Assembly: GCA_958299035.1 (NCBI GenBank)
Contig: CATQJL010000112.1
Location: 327,001-391,000, forward strand
Reading direction: 5' to 3'
DNA from: Cylicocyclus nassatus
Lineage: Eukaryota; Nematoda; Chromadorea; Rhabditida; Strongylidae
Length of the DNA: 64,000 nucleotides
Shown: piece after piece, positions 32,796 to 43,279 of the stretch
Layout: each line of letters begins with the position of its first letter
Numbering within the stretch: position 1 is the first letter of the stretch
The notes under the pieces: model-generated
What the model was told of the DNA's origin: nothing
Seen by the model: the letters and a program-made list of their open reading frames with translations, nothing else
The model's database searches: none
Position numbers and translations under genes: made by a program

Positions 32796-33812
32796 TCTTC
32801 TCCTATAATATAAACCCGATCCCAAAAAACGAGACGGCGAGGATGGTCCGCCCTCACATATGCTTCAACGGGTGTTTTGAATAGACGCCAGTTGCCGAAC
32901 GGCGCCTTATTGTGTAGAGACGCGACGGTGCGATCATGAGGTCAAGAGGACGCAGAGGTCCTAGCGCGAACGAGAGACTACGACATGCAGGGTACGCTCT
33001 GCTGCAATAGGTGTGTTGAAAGACGCAAGCGCGTGTCAGGGGTGTTAAAATTGCGAGCTGATCATTGTTGCAAAGTTTGTTCTTGAAGCATACCATATGA
33101 TCCGCTCACATCCGATCTCAGTATTCACTATGCTTCCACTTTTCCGCCAGATTTTGAGAAAATCTTCGAAAATCTCGCTTCTGGGAGCTTTTGCTCTGGG
33201 TGAATTCGATTTTTCTCTCCAGATTGTAAACGTGAGTGCGAGAGTGACATTGCGAAAGGAAGCTGTACAGCGATGACTGGGGCAAAGCAAAATTTTAGAA
33301 CGATATGATCCACTTTCCTGCCAAATTTTGAGAAAATCTTCGAAAGTCTCGCTTTTGGGAGCTTTTGCTCTGGGTGAATTCGTTTTCTCTCCAGATTGTA
33401 GACGTGATGCGAGAGTGACATTGCGCAAGGAAGTTGTACAGCGATGACTGGGGCAAAACAAAATTTTAGAACGATATGATCCACTTTCCTGCCAAATTTT
33501 GAGAAAATCTTCGAAAGTCTCGCTTTTGGGAGCTTTTGCTCTGGGTGAATTCGATTTTTCTCTCTAGATTGTAAACGTGATGCGAGAGTGACATTGCGCA
33601 AGGAAGTTGTACAGCGATGACTGGGGCAAAACAATATTTTAGAGCAATATGATCCACTTTCCTCCCCTTGAAAAAATCTCTGAAAATCTTACCTTTGAGC
33701 GGTTGTGGCAATACGTATACTGATAAAATGAAAATTCACTTAAGAATATGAAAGGTATGGAACATGTTTGTTTATGGGTGTGCCCTACCCGCTTGACCCT
33801 ACGGGTCGCTAG
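32796..33812 (+). mobile_element. Non-autonomous Helitron, distinct family
   Basis: It starts TCTTCTCCTATAATATAAAC directly after A (32795) and ends with a GACCC-TAC-GGGTC hairpin and CTAG (33809-33812) before T. It is packed between a minus-strand family B element and the 7.7-kb Helitron. Its body contains three tandem ~172-bp units. Confidence 0.65.
33136..33655. repeat. ~172-bp tandem repeat, three units
   Basis: Units start at about 33136, 33310 and 33481, with a partial unit from about 33654. Each contains CCACTTT-C-TGCC, TGAGAAAATCTTCGAAA, GGGAGCTTTTGCTCTGGGTG and GTACAGCGATGACTGGGGCA. Periods are 174, 171 and 173 bp. Minus-strand frames across it just repeat. Confidence 0.9.
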
Positions 33813-34965
33813 TCTTATATATAAAGCTGAATGTCTGTTTGTCTGTCTGTATATCTGTCTGTGTGAACGTGTGTTCCGAATAGAAAATTCCATTTCTGAA
33901 CCGATCGGGACCAAACTTGGCACACATACACTTTGAGCCCCGGCGGGTGTCATAGGCTACTTTTCGTTATCGATCAATATCAATTTTATCGATTTTTATC
34001 GATTTTTTTGCAGAGTTCACTTACGGGGCTGGGAGTTGGCACAGGGGGGTAAGTGAGCATGGGGATTCCGAATACAATATTAGATTTCAAAATCGTCCAT
34101 TACTTTTATTGATTTTATCGATTTTTTGTAAATTCTGACGTGCGGGGCTGGAGTTTGCACAGGGGGTAATCGAGCATGCTGATTACGAATGTAGTAGCTG
34201 TTTGTGAGAATATCCAATACTTTGTTTTTCTTAGAGTTTTTAGAGCCTTGGATCAGAAAGATGTAAGTTGGTACTTGGTTATGCTTATTCAAGCGAGCTA
34301 TTCTTTATTCCTCATCCTCAGTCCTGAATCAAAATATTTCTCCTGTCTGGGACTGGATTTCCGTAAGGGATAAGCGAGTGTGCTGATTACAAAACAGCCT
34401 CCCTAAAATAAGTCAAGTGCTAATGCCACGGTCAAACGTATTGAAAGAGTACGCTGATCATTTAAAATCACAACAATTTTGGTTTTTTGGCAAAGTCTGG
34501 ATTTGAAGATTTTTTGGCGTATTCTGAAAAATGTTTTATTTATGAAACATTCTTTTGGATTTCAGGTTCTAATAGACCTAGACAAATTGTCGAATTTTTG
34601 CATGCACGCATTGTATATGTGGGTAAACATACATAAATATTTCAAGAAAAAAACCGTTCTTCCAGGGGTTTTTTAAATTTATTGGGAGGAAATCTTGATG
34701 GCGTCTTCGTATGGGAAAAAGAAAAAATATTTAAGTAGCACCGCTGGATTGGCCATTGAAAGTGAGCATATACGTATTTTTGACGCAAGGTCCCAGGATG
34801 TCTCTGGAACGGGATACAGGCGTTTTTGTTTTTTCTCAAAAAATTCATGTTTCACCGAGTATTGATATATCCGTACGCTTTCGTCGAGTGAACGTTAGTT
34901 CCACCTCGACTGAGGTGACCGGATCGTCACCTTGACTGAGGTGTTGAGCCAGTGGTTCGATTTTC

Positions 34966-35157
34966 AACAACCGAGTGGTTGTCCTCACCAGAGGCAACCG
35001 AGTGGTTGTCTTCGCCAGAGGCAACCGAGTGGTTGTCCTCGCCAGAGGCAACCGAGTGGTTATCCTCGCCAGGGGCAACCGAGTGGTTGTCCTCGCCAGA
35101 GGCAACCGAGTGGTTGTCCTCGCCAAAGGCAACCGAGTGGTTATCCTCGAAGAAGGC
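34966..35157. repeat. 27-bp minisatellite, about seven units
   Basis: The unit is GCAACCGAGTGGTTGTCCTC plus GCCAGAG with few changes. The period is divisible by 3, so all frames stay open and give nine-residue repeats on both strands. It lies upstream of the Rep/helicase gene, and nothing indicates it is translated. Confidence 0.9.
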
Positions 35158-35424
35158 GTTGTACGCGACGAAGGCGACCCGATGGTTGTTCTCGGCAGCC
35201 GTACATCGATGGCTGTCTTCAACTGAGGCAACCGTCCGGCATGAGGTAACCATCAGAAATGACTGCAGCCACGGCGTCTTATATACCCCACCAAGGAAGC
35301 GGGGCAAGGGGCAACCCAAAGTGCGCGGTCCAATTCGTGTGGTTAAGCATAGGCTTTCCATACAAAAACTATCCGCCCCTTCCGAGTTGGTGTGACCAAT
35401 CACAGCCGGCCCCGCCCCTTTTCG

Positions 35425-35470
35425 AGGGGTATATAAGGCGGCCGATCTCGGCATTGTCGGTCGCTCACCT
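35425..35470 (+). promoter_or_regulatory. Putative TATA promoter of the Helitron gene
   Basis: GGGGTATATAAGGCGGCCG at about 35427 is a strong TATA box, 300 bp upstream of the first plausible Rep/helicase codon (35733). An initiator-like sequence near 35458 is about the right distance. Direction and position fit transcription of the gene. Confidence 0.5.
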
Positions 35471-35989
35471 CTGCTAGCCGGCGGCCACTGAATCACCGAG
35501 AGCTCTGAGTACCAAGCGAGGACCGAAGATCTAAAGACCTGAGGACCTGATAAAGGACCTAGGATCTGAGGACCAAACGACAAAGCCTAAAGGCTCTTTC
35601 CTTCTCGAGTACCGAGACTACCTCGAGTACCGGGAAGCCTAAAGGCTCCACTTCGAGCACCGAGAAGCCGACAGGCTCCCAAATCTCGGGTATCGAGAAT
35701 CTTAGAGCCTAAAGGGCTCACATATAGCACAGGATGCCGCCGAAGAAGCGCGTATCCATCGGAAGAGTTGATCCCAAGGCCAAAAAGGTCAGGGACCAGA
35801 GAGGCTGAGACCTCTGAGCAGCGCCAGGAACAGCTAGAAGGCAATCGTGCCAGAATAGCCGAGGCGAGAGCAACGCAAACGCCTGAACAGCGTGAAGCAA
35901 GTCTCTCGCAAACTCGCCAGCGGCTTGCTACTCTGAGACCCTCAGAGTCACAAGAAAGTCGTGATTCTCATCTCGATGACGACCGAGCG

Positions 35990-36255
35990 AGACACGCCGA
36001 AGCCAGATCTCAGGAGACGGTTGAAGAGCGCGGTTCTCGACTCGACGATATGCGGTCGAGAAACGCCGAAGCCAGATCTCAGGAGACGGCTGAAGAGCGC
36101 GATTCTCGACTCGAAAACATGCGGTCGAGAAACGCTGAAGCCAGATCTCAGGAGACGGCTGAAGAGCGCGATTCTCGACTCGAAAACATGCGGTCGAGAA
36201 ACGCTGAAGCCAGATCTCAGGAGACGGCTGAACAGCGCGAGTCTCGACTCGACAG
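35990..36255 (+). repeat. 69-bp in-frame coding repeats in the RepHel N-terminus
   Basis: About four copies of a 69-bp unit (GCCAGATCTCAGGAGACGGC plus 49 bp) encode 23-residue Arg/Glu-rich repeats, probably helical. Similar charged N-terminal repeats are known in animal Helitron proteins. Confidence 0.8.
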
Positions 36256-39200
36256 CAGTCATGAGGGCTGAGGCTTCATGAAGAGCGGGAACTGGTGCAG
36301 CGCATTCTCATCTCGAACGTGATCGTGCTCGACATGCCCACACTCGACAGACATCCAAGCGAGTAGATCTTCACGTCGCGGCACTCAACTATGATGCCCA
36401 GGTAGATTACTCGACCCATCCGAAGGTACTAATCGGAAGGATGGATGTCGTATGTGGCAAGTGTCAAGCCAAGAAGTTCAGAGCCGAGCCTCCTGGCATG
36501 TGCTGTTCCAGCGGCAAAGTCGACCTTCCGCCTCTACGTGAGCCGCCTGAGCCGCTTCGTTCATACATGTCCGCCACCAGTGCTGTGTCCAGGCATTTCT
36601 TGCAGAACATCAGGAAGTACAATGCGTGCTTCTAGATGACGTCCTTCGGCACTACGGTCGCCATGCTTGACGTTGAGGAACAGGGCTTCATGTCAACGTT
36701 TAAGGTGCAGGGACAGGTCCATCATAGAGTTGGATCCCTGCTTCCTCATGGCAATGATAGTCCCAAGTTCTTGCAGCTGTACTTCGTCTGCGACGAGCAG
36801 CTGCAAGCGGACCAACGTTGCGGCATTATCGGTGGCACAAGGCCGGACGTCGTGCTAAAGCTGCAAAGAATGCTGCATCAGCACAACGACCTGGTGAAGG
36901 ACTTCAAGACCAACCTGGACCAAATGCCTACAGGAGTATAAGGTCGTTATCCGTGCTGACAGGAGGCCTGCTGGGCAGCATGAACGACGCTTCAACGCTC
37001 CGTCTGTAAGCGAGATGGCGGTGGTCTTGGTTGGCGAAGACGACTACGACGGGCGTGACATTATCATCCAGAAACGTTGCGAAACGTTGCAGCGCATCTC
37101 CGAAACCCATAGGTCGTACGATGCCCTGCAGTACCCACTCATGTTCTGGGATGGGGTAGACGGGTATCACTTCGAACTATGGCAGAGGAATCCTAGCACT
37201 GGTGCCCCTACCAATAAGAAGGTATCGGCTATAGATTTCTATGCGCATCGAATGATGATAAGGTCCACGTCCTTCAACCACGTCGTGAAATGTCGCCAAC
37301 TATTTCACCAGTTATTTCATCGTGGACATGTACGCCAAGATTGAGAGTGAACGGCTCCTCTTCATTCAGTGCAATCAGCGAAAGCTGCGTGCAGACGACT
37401 ATATCCACCTGCGGGATGCCGTGGCTGGAGAGGGAAATGTCACTGACCTCGGGCAAATAGTCATACTACCATCCTCCTTCACGGGCGGCCACGCCACATG
37501 CACGAGTACACTTAGGACGCAATGGCCTACGTTAGAGCGTACGGGCGTCCTGATCTGTTCATCACGTTCACGCGCAACCCGGTGTGGACCGAAATTGCGG
37601 AAGAGCTCTTCCCTGGTGAAGCGCCTTCTGACCGTCACGACATCACGGCGAGAGTCTTCAAACAGAAGCTCACGAAGCTTATAGACGTGCTAACGAAGAG
37701 CCACGTCTACGGAGACATTCGCTGCTGGATGTACACCGTGGAATGGCAGAAACGCGGTCTTCCGCATGCCCACATCTTAGTGTGGCTGAAGGAGAAAATA
37801 CGCCTGGATCAGATCGACAGCATCATCTCGGCGGAGCTTCCTAGTCGAGAAGAGGACACTCTTCTATTCGATGTTGTCCTCAAAAACATGATCCATTGGC
37901 CATGCGGACCACTAAATTCGAGGTCGCCTTGCATGAAGGATCGCACATGCACCAAAAGGTACCCTCGGCAGCTGATCCGCGAAATCCAAACGGGGACTGA
38001 TGGCTATCCTCTATACAGAAGGCGAAAGCCTGATGATGGAGGACACACCGCCGTCATTTAAATGAAGGTGCATCAGACCGTAGACGTCGTGGTGGACAAC
38101 AGCTGGGTTGTGCCATACACTCCCTTGCCCTCGAAAATGTTTCGAGCACATATTAATGTGGAGTACTGTAATTCGGTGAGATCGATCAAGTACATCTGCA
38201 AATATGTGAACAAGGGAAGTGGCATGGCAACGTTCGGCCTCGAGCATGCCACAGCACCGTTTGATGAGATCGAACGATATCAAACGGGCAGGTACATAAG
38301 CAGCAACGAGGCAGTTTGGCGTATCCTGGGTTTCAGGATACACGAACATTACCCACCTGTCACCCGTCTACATGTTCTAGAGAATGGACAACGCGTCTAC
38401 TTCACGGCTGATAATGCGCGGCAAAGAGCTGCGCAACCACCTCAAACAACTGACGACATTCTTTCTGTGCCAACATGATCCGTTCGCAGGGACTTTGTTG
38501 TACTCAGAAATTCCAAGATTTCATACTTGGAACGAGTCAACAAAGAAGTGGGCCAGAAGGCAAGGTGCCGGAGTTCCCGAATAGGACGTTAGAGCAGCGG
38601 ATGTGTTGACACGTGTATATACTGCACACCCTAACCAAACCGAATGCTTCTACCTCAAATTGTTGCTTCACACAATCCGAGGACCGACGTCATTCGCAGC
38701 ATTGAGGATCATCGATAGAGAGGTTTGTGAGACCTACAAAGAAGCATGCCAAAGACTTGGCTTGCTTGAAGATGATCAGCAATGGGACAGAACTCTCGCA
38801 GAAGCATCTACGACAAGTTTCGTTGCTCAACTGCGAACTCTCTTCAGCATCATCTTGATAGCCTGTCAACCGTCAAATCCTCGAGCACTTTGGGAGAAGT
38901 ACAAAGAGGCTCAGAGTGAAGACGTACTTAGGGAATTTCGCCGAGTAGCACCTCTGCAGACGTCGGTTACTCTCCCGAGATATTCAAGCGAGCGTTGATA
39001 CTGCTTGAGGATACGTGCGCGTCGATGGCCGGTCAAATCCTCAGAGACCTCGGTTTGCAGTCACCAATACGCGGAGATGACCAGGCACTCGAGAGCGATG
39101 TTTCCGAGAGAGGTCCTATGATGCCGATCAGCTGACCACATTTGTAAAGTCCAACAGACCTCTCCTTACGGAGGATTAGGAGTTGGCTTACCGTGCTGTT

Positions 39201-40215
39201 TTGGACATGATTTCAGTGGCAAGGGTGGGCTACTCTTTCTCGACGCTCCAGGTAGAACAGGGAAAACGTTTCTCATCAATCTCCTACTTGCCGAGATTCG
39301 CAGACAAGGAGGAATCGCACTAGCAGTGGCATCCTCGAGGATTGCCTCAACACTGCTAGAAGGAGGCCGAACTGCTCATTCAGCCTTCAAGCTTCCTCTG
39401 GATATTGCTCATATAAAGCACCCAGTGTGTGGGATAAGCAAAGGCACAGGGAAAGCCAAGGTGCTACAAGAAACCAGACTCATAGTTTGGGACGAATGCA
39501 TCATGGCGCATAAGAAGTGCCTAGAAGCCCTTGACAACACACTACGGGACATACGAGGAAGCAACAGGCTAATGGGTGGGGCCGTCGTGCTACTGGCAGG
39601 CGACTTTCGTCAAACTCTGCCAGTGATTCCGAGATCGACTCCAGCAGATGAGCTGGACGCTCGCCTCAAAGCTTCTCATCTCTGGAGACACGTTCGATCG
39701 CTGAATCTCACGACGAAATGCGAGTCCACCTCCTTGGCGATGAAACTGCCCGAAGCTTTGCGCAACAGCTGTTGCTTCTTGGCGAAGGCAGATTTCCGGT
39801 TGAACCAAGTTCTGGCTGGATTACCTTTCCTCCAGACTTCTGCAATGTGGTTCAATCGGTGGGAGAACTGATCGAAAAGGTCTTCCCAAACATTGCCACC
39901 AACTTCAGCAATGGGGACTGGATTTGCGAGCGAGCAATTCTGGCACTCAAAAATGAACAAGTGAATTCTATCAATGCTCAGATTTCTACAGCCTACCTGG
40001 ACCGGTGTCAACGTACACACCTGATACGATGGTTCAGCGTGAACAGGCTGTTTACTTCCCCACTGAATTCTTGAATTCACTCGGGCCCAATGGGATACCA
40101 CCTCACAGACTGGATCTGAAGGTTGGTTTGCCAATCATGCTCCTTCGTAACATCAACCCACCGAAGATATGCAATGGTACAAGGCTTTGCATCAGGGATC
40201 TCATGCCAAACGTCA

Positions 40216-40852
40216 TCTTATATATAAAGCTGAATGTCTGTTTGTCTGTCTGTATGTCTGTCTGTATGTCTGTCTGTCTGTGTGTACGTATGTTCCGAAT
40301 AGAAAATTCCATTTCTGAACCGATCCGGACCAAACTTGGCACACATACACTACGGGCCCCGGCGGGTGTCATAGGCTACTTTTCGTCATCGATCGATATC
40401 GATTTTATCGATTTTTATCGATTTTTTTGCTGAGTTCACCTACGGAGCTGGGAGTTGGCACAGGGGGGTAATCGAGCATGGGGATTCCGGATACAATATT
40501 GGTTTTCAGGATTATCGATTACTTTTATCGATTTTATCGTAATCAGCATGCTCGATTACCCCCTGTGCAAACTCCCAGCCCCGCAGGTCAAACTTTACAA
40601 AAAAAAAATCGATAAAATCGATAAAAGTAATGGACGATCCTGAAAACTAATGTTGTATTCGGAATCCCCATGCTCACTTCCCCCCCTGTGCCAACTCCTA
40701 GCCCTGTAGGTGAACTCTGCAAAAAAATCGATAAAAATCGGTAAAATCGACATCGATCGATAACGAAAAGTGGACTGTGACACTTGCCGGGGCCCGAAGT
40801 GTATGTGTGCCAAGTTTGGTCCGGATACGGCGGAGCCGGGTAAGCCAGCTAG
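40216..40852 (+). mobile_element. Non-autonomous Helitron nested in the helicase domain (family A copy 5)
   Basis: The 637-bp insert begins TCTTATATATAAAGCTGAAT after A (40215) and ends GGCGGAGCCGGGTAAGCCAG then CTAG before T (40853). Removing it joins GTC-A to TA-GTA, restoring MPNV-I-VAIILAGKF in frame, so the insertion is between A and T with no duplication. Left and right halves are inverted copies (CATCGATCGATATCG against CATCGATCGATAACG), making the element largely palindromic. Confidence 0.93.
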
Positions 40853-41574
40853 TAGTAGCGATAATATTGGCGGGGAAGTTCAAAGACGAAGTCGTTCATA
40901 TTCCACGAGTCCCTTTGGTCCTCTCCGATATGCCCTTTGTCTTCAGGCGAGTGCAGTTTCCGGTCAGGCCTGCACTCGCTATGACGATCAACAAAGCGGA
41001 AGGACAGTCCCTGCGAGCAGTAGGAGTAGACCTGTAAACTCCCTGTTTTTCGCATGGTCAGCTGTACGTGGCGTATTCGACGGTCGGGAGTCCGGCGAAC
41101 CTGTACATATGCGCCCGAAGGGAGAACAGCTAACGTAGTGTATCCCAGGGCGCTAACATAATTGCATGCTGTAGTATAGTACGGTATTTATTCGTTGCAT
41201 GCCATTCTACTGGAAAATCCAAAAAAAAATGGAAAATATAAAATCCAAAAAAATTGGAAAACACAAAATCCAAAAAAATGACAAAACGAAAACCCAAAAA
41301 ACTGGCAGCCAGCGGCGGTCAGGGAAGGTGGGTGGGACAAGCAAGAAGCTGAACAAATCCAGTCGAGCTTCCTTCCTTACTGATGAGTTCCGGGGAAAGC
41401 CTAGGACCTGTTTAGCCAAACCAAAGTCTAAGGGTAGGAACGAAACGGTACAACTAAAGAGCCAAAGTTGTATTCCTCTTCTTGAGGAATACATTTTCGG
41501 CTTTTTTTGACCGAAGTGTATGTGATGCCGGGCGGAGCCGGGTATGCCAGCTAGTCATTACTTAATCATAGAGC

Positions 41575-41975
41575 GCTTGGATCGTCTGTCTGTGTGTATA
41601 TCTGTCTGACACGAAATTCATAGAGCGGGTTGCACCAAACATCTCGAGCCAGAAACGCAGGTCACCAGCATGTAGGTCCATTATCCAACAGCACGAGCGG
41701 ATCCGCTGCACCTATGGAAACTGCGCATCAAACCGCTCAGACCCTCACAAAGGCCGGCGGCCATTCCATAAATCTGGACGGAGCTAAATGCCGGTCGGTG
41801 ACCGCTCCAAAAAAATCATACCGGCCGGCGGCCGATCAAACGGTCGCCAGCCGGTAGCCGGTAAGTCTATTATTTTACGAATTTGGCGCCAAAAAGAATT
41901 GGCTGCGTAAATGTTCAATTTGTCAAGGTTTTACCTGATCATTTGTAAAGATTTTTGCGCGTAGATGTATAGTCC
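41575..41975 (+). mobile_element. Family C element fragment
   Basis: GTCTGTCTGTGTGTATATCT, TGACACGAAATTCATAGAGC and a body with GGCGCCAAAAAGAATTGGCT match the middle of family C. Neither the conserved 5' end nor the terminal hairpin is present. GC-rich GGCCGGCGGCC blocks (about 41750-41850) are specific to this copy. Confidence 0.6.
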
Positions 41976-42016
41976 CCTCCACAGCTCGTGCTACCCTTGG
42001 TCTGCGTCTCAGACCT

Positions 42017-42165
42017 GCCACGTGTGGCTAACATGTTGGCAACGCAGCAACAACATGTTTGCAACATGCCACAACATGTTGGCAGAAATTTTGGCCACGC
42101 GAACATGTTTCTGCATGTTGCCAACGTGTTGTTGCCAACGTTGTCAACGTGTTAATTACACGTGG
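42017..42165. repeat. ACATGTTG-rich palindromic minisatellite
   Basis: Many irregular copies of AACATGTTGGCAAC lie between inverted TGCCACGTGT-GGCTAA and TTAATTACACGTGGCA ends. The ACATGT core is self-complementary. Confidence 0.6.
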
Positions 42166-42274
42166 CACGTCCGCGACGCCAGAAGGGTAGCAGCAAATGT
42201 GGAAGGGACGATAGCTTACGATGATTATTATCATTAAGACGACCATAGATGCGATAGGTGGGGAAATTTCTCTG

Positions 42275-42325
42275 ACCCCCTTCACTTTAGGGCCGGCATC
42301 TAGCTGACCTCTTTCACCTGAGGTT
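42275..42325. repeat. CCCCCTTCAC dispersed motif, copy 6
   Basis: CCCCCTTCACTTTAGGGCCGG and CTCTTTCACCTGAGG blocks about 30 bp apart. Confidence 0.45.
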
Positions 42326-42734
42326 GAGATTAGAATCAAGGCATAACGGCAGAATGAAACAGCTGTTACAGTGACACTTTTTGTTTAGAAAGGAAAGCTG
42401 CTCTTTTTCTCAGATATCAATACTGCAAGAAATTATCGAATCAACAGCGTTTTGTTGAAAAACACATGCTCGAGACCTTCTACGAACTCAAAGTGGCGTT
42501 GCTAACGAAACATAATCAGAAACAAAGCGGATGTCTGATTCTTTGAATAATTAACATTGTATCAATGAATGCACATTATCTCAAGAAAGAGTTGAGCAAG
42601 AGTAGAAAGTTTGGACTAAGAGTGATGGATGCATGTTTGTTAAATAATCGTACCATATCTCCTTTCAGTAGGGAGAATAATAACAAATAAAAGAGCAGTT
42701 AGATTACTCGCTTCTCAAGCTTTCGAATCATATA
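42326..42734. other. Unassigned sequence
   Basis: Nothing recognisable. Confidence 0.25.
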
Positions 42735-43228
42735 CTCAGACAATCGCTGGGGCAGGCGGGCACCGGAAAAATAGATTGCTGATTTCTCGCACCCCGCTCG
42801 CGGATTTCTTGGGCTCCCGCCAGAGTGCCGAAGTTATGCCAGCGCTACGCCAGCATTTCGATCGATACACGTGTATTTCGTTGGGGCGGGGCTAGCCGAC
42901 GTCCCCAACGAAATACACGTGTATCGATCGAAATGCTGGCGTAGCGCTGGCATAACTTCGGTACTCTGGCGGGAGCCTTGCAAAGCAATCAGGACTTTTC
43001 GGAAGACCGCTTGCTGGGTCAGCGGATTTTTGAGAGACCGCCTGTTGAATTTTTTTTCGCTCTTATCTTTTGCAGATATATTGCTGAATCTCTGAGGAAT
43101 CGAGAACTCAGCAAGCGGTCTTCCGAAAAGTCCTGATTGCTTTCCAAAAAATCCGCGAGAGATGACGGGGTGCGAGAGATCAGCAATCTATTTTTCCGGT
43201 GCCCGCCTGCCCCCGACGATTGTCTGAG
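42735..43228. mobile_element. TIR element, family F, copy without SL cargo
   Basis: CTCAGACAATCG and its complement bound 494 bp flanked by TA on both sides (42733-42734, 43229-43230). Subterminal GGGCAGGCGGGCACCGGAAA is shared with the SL-bearing copies at 50703 and 61702. The interior instead holds a near-perfect palindrome (about 42810-42985) with GCCAGCGCTACGCCAGCATT and ACACGTGTATTTCGTTGGGG blocks. Confidence 0.75.
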
Positions 43229-43279
43229 TATGAAAGTTTGAAAACCTCTTTGGTTTCAAAAGACAATTATCAAGAATTG

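Larger units (their letters stand above)
35733..41141 (+). pseudogene. Helitron Rep-helicase (RepHel) pseudogene
   Basis: The encoded protein nicks and unwinds Helitron DNA for rolling-circle transposition. It starts MPPKKRVSIG (nuclear-signal-like), then frameshifts near 35800 into a charged region with four 23-residue repeats (RNAEARSQETAEERDSRLEN...). A CxxC...CC zinc-finger-like block follows (about 36450-36510). The Rep domain keeps the HUH motif (GLPHAHILVWL, about 37755-37790) and two tyrosines spaced Y-x3-Y (KYICKYVNKG, about 38190-38215). The helicase keeps Walker A (DAPGRTGKTF, about 39240), Walker B (VWDECIMAHK, about 39490), LLAGDFRQTLPVI (about 39590) and LAMTINKAEGQSL (about 40970). 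In-frame stops lie at 36633 (TAG) and 38059 (TAA). Frameshifts lie near 36935, 37305, 37485, 38400, 38590 and 39715, and a Helitron insertion lies at 40216-40852. It cannot encode a working protein. Confidence 0.9.
33813..41554 (+). mobile_element. Full-length putatively autonomous Helitron (7.7 kb), now decayed
   Basis: It begins TCTTATATATAAAGCTGAAT at 33813 and ends GCCGGGCGGAGCCGGGTATG then CCAGCTAG at 41554, followed by T. Both ends match the family A non-autonomous copies in this window, so it is their likely source type. Inside are a family A-like 5' subregion (to about 34190), a 27-bp minisatellite, a TATA-type promoter near 35431, a Rep/helicase gene (35733-41141) with frameshifts and stops, and a nested 637-bp relative (40216-40852). 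Its 5' end directly abuts the CTAG of the preceding Helitron. Confidence 0.85.

Noticed and set aside
33128..33634. Minus-strand repetitive protein (CFAPVIAVQLP... repeats)
   Set aside because: It follows from the 172-bp tandem repeats inside a Helitron; frames shift between units because periods differ.
34966..35157. Possible CRISPR array (27-bp repeats)
   Set aside because: Units are directly contiguous without unique spacers, and the genome is eukaryotic.
34927..35583. 218-residue minus-strand open frame with EDNHSVASG repeats
   Set aside because: It is produced by a minisatellite whose period is a multiple of 3 and lies in the Helitron non-coding region, opposite to its gene.
36441..36941. 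Separate small genes in the Helitron
   Set aside because: They are consecutive pieces of one Rep-helicase protein broken by stops and frameshifts.
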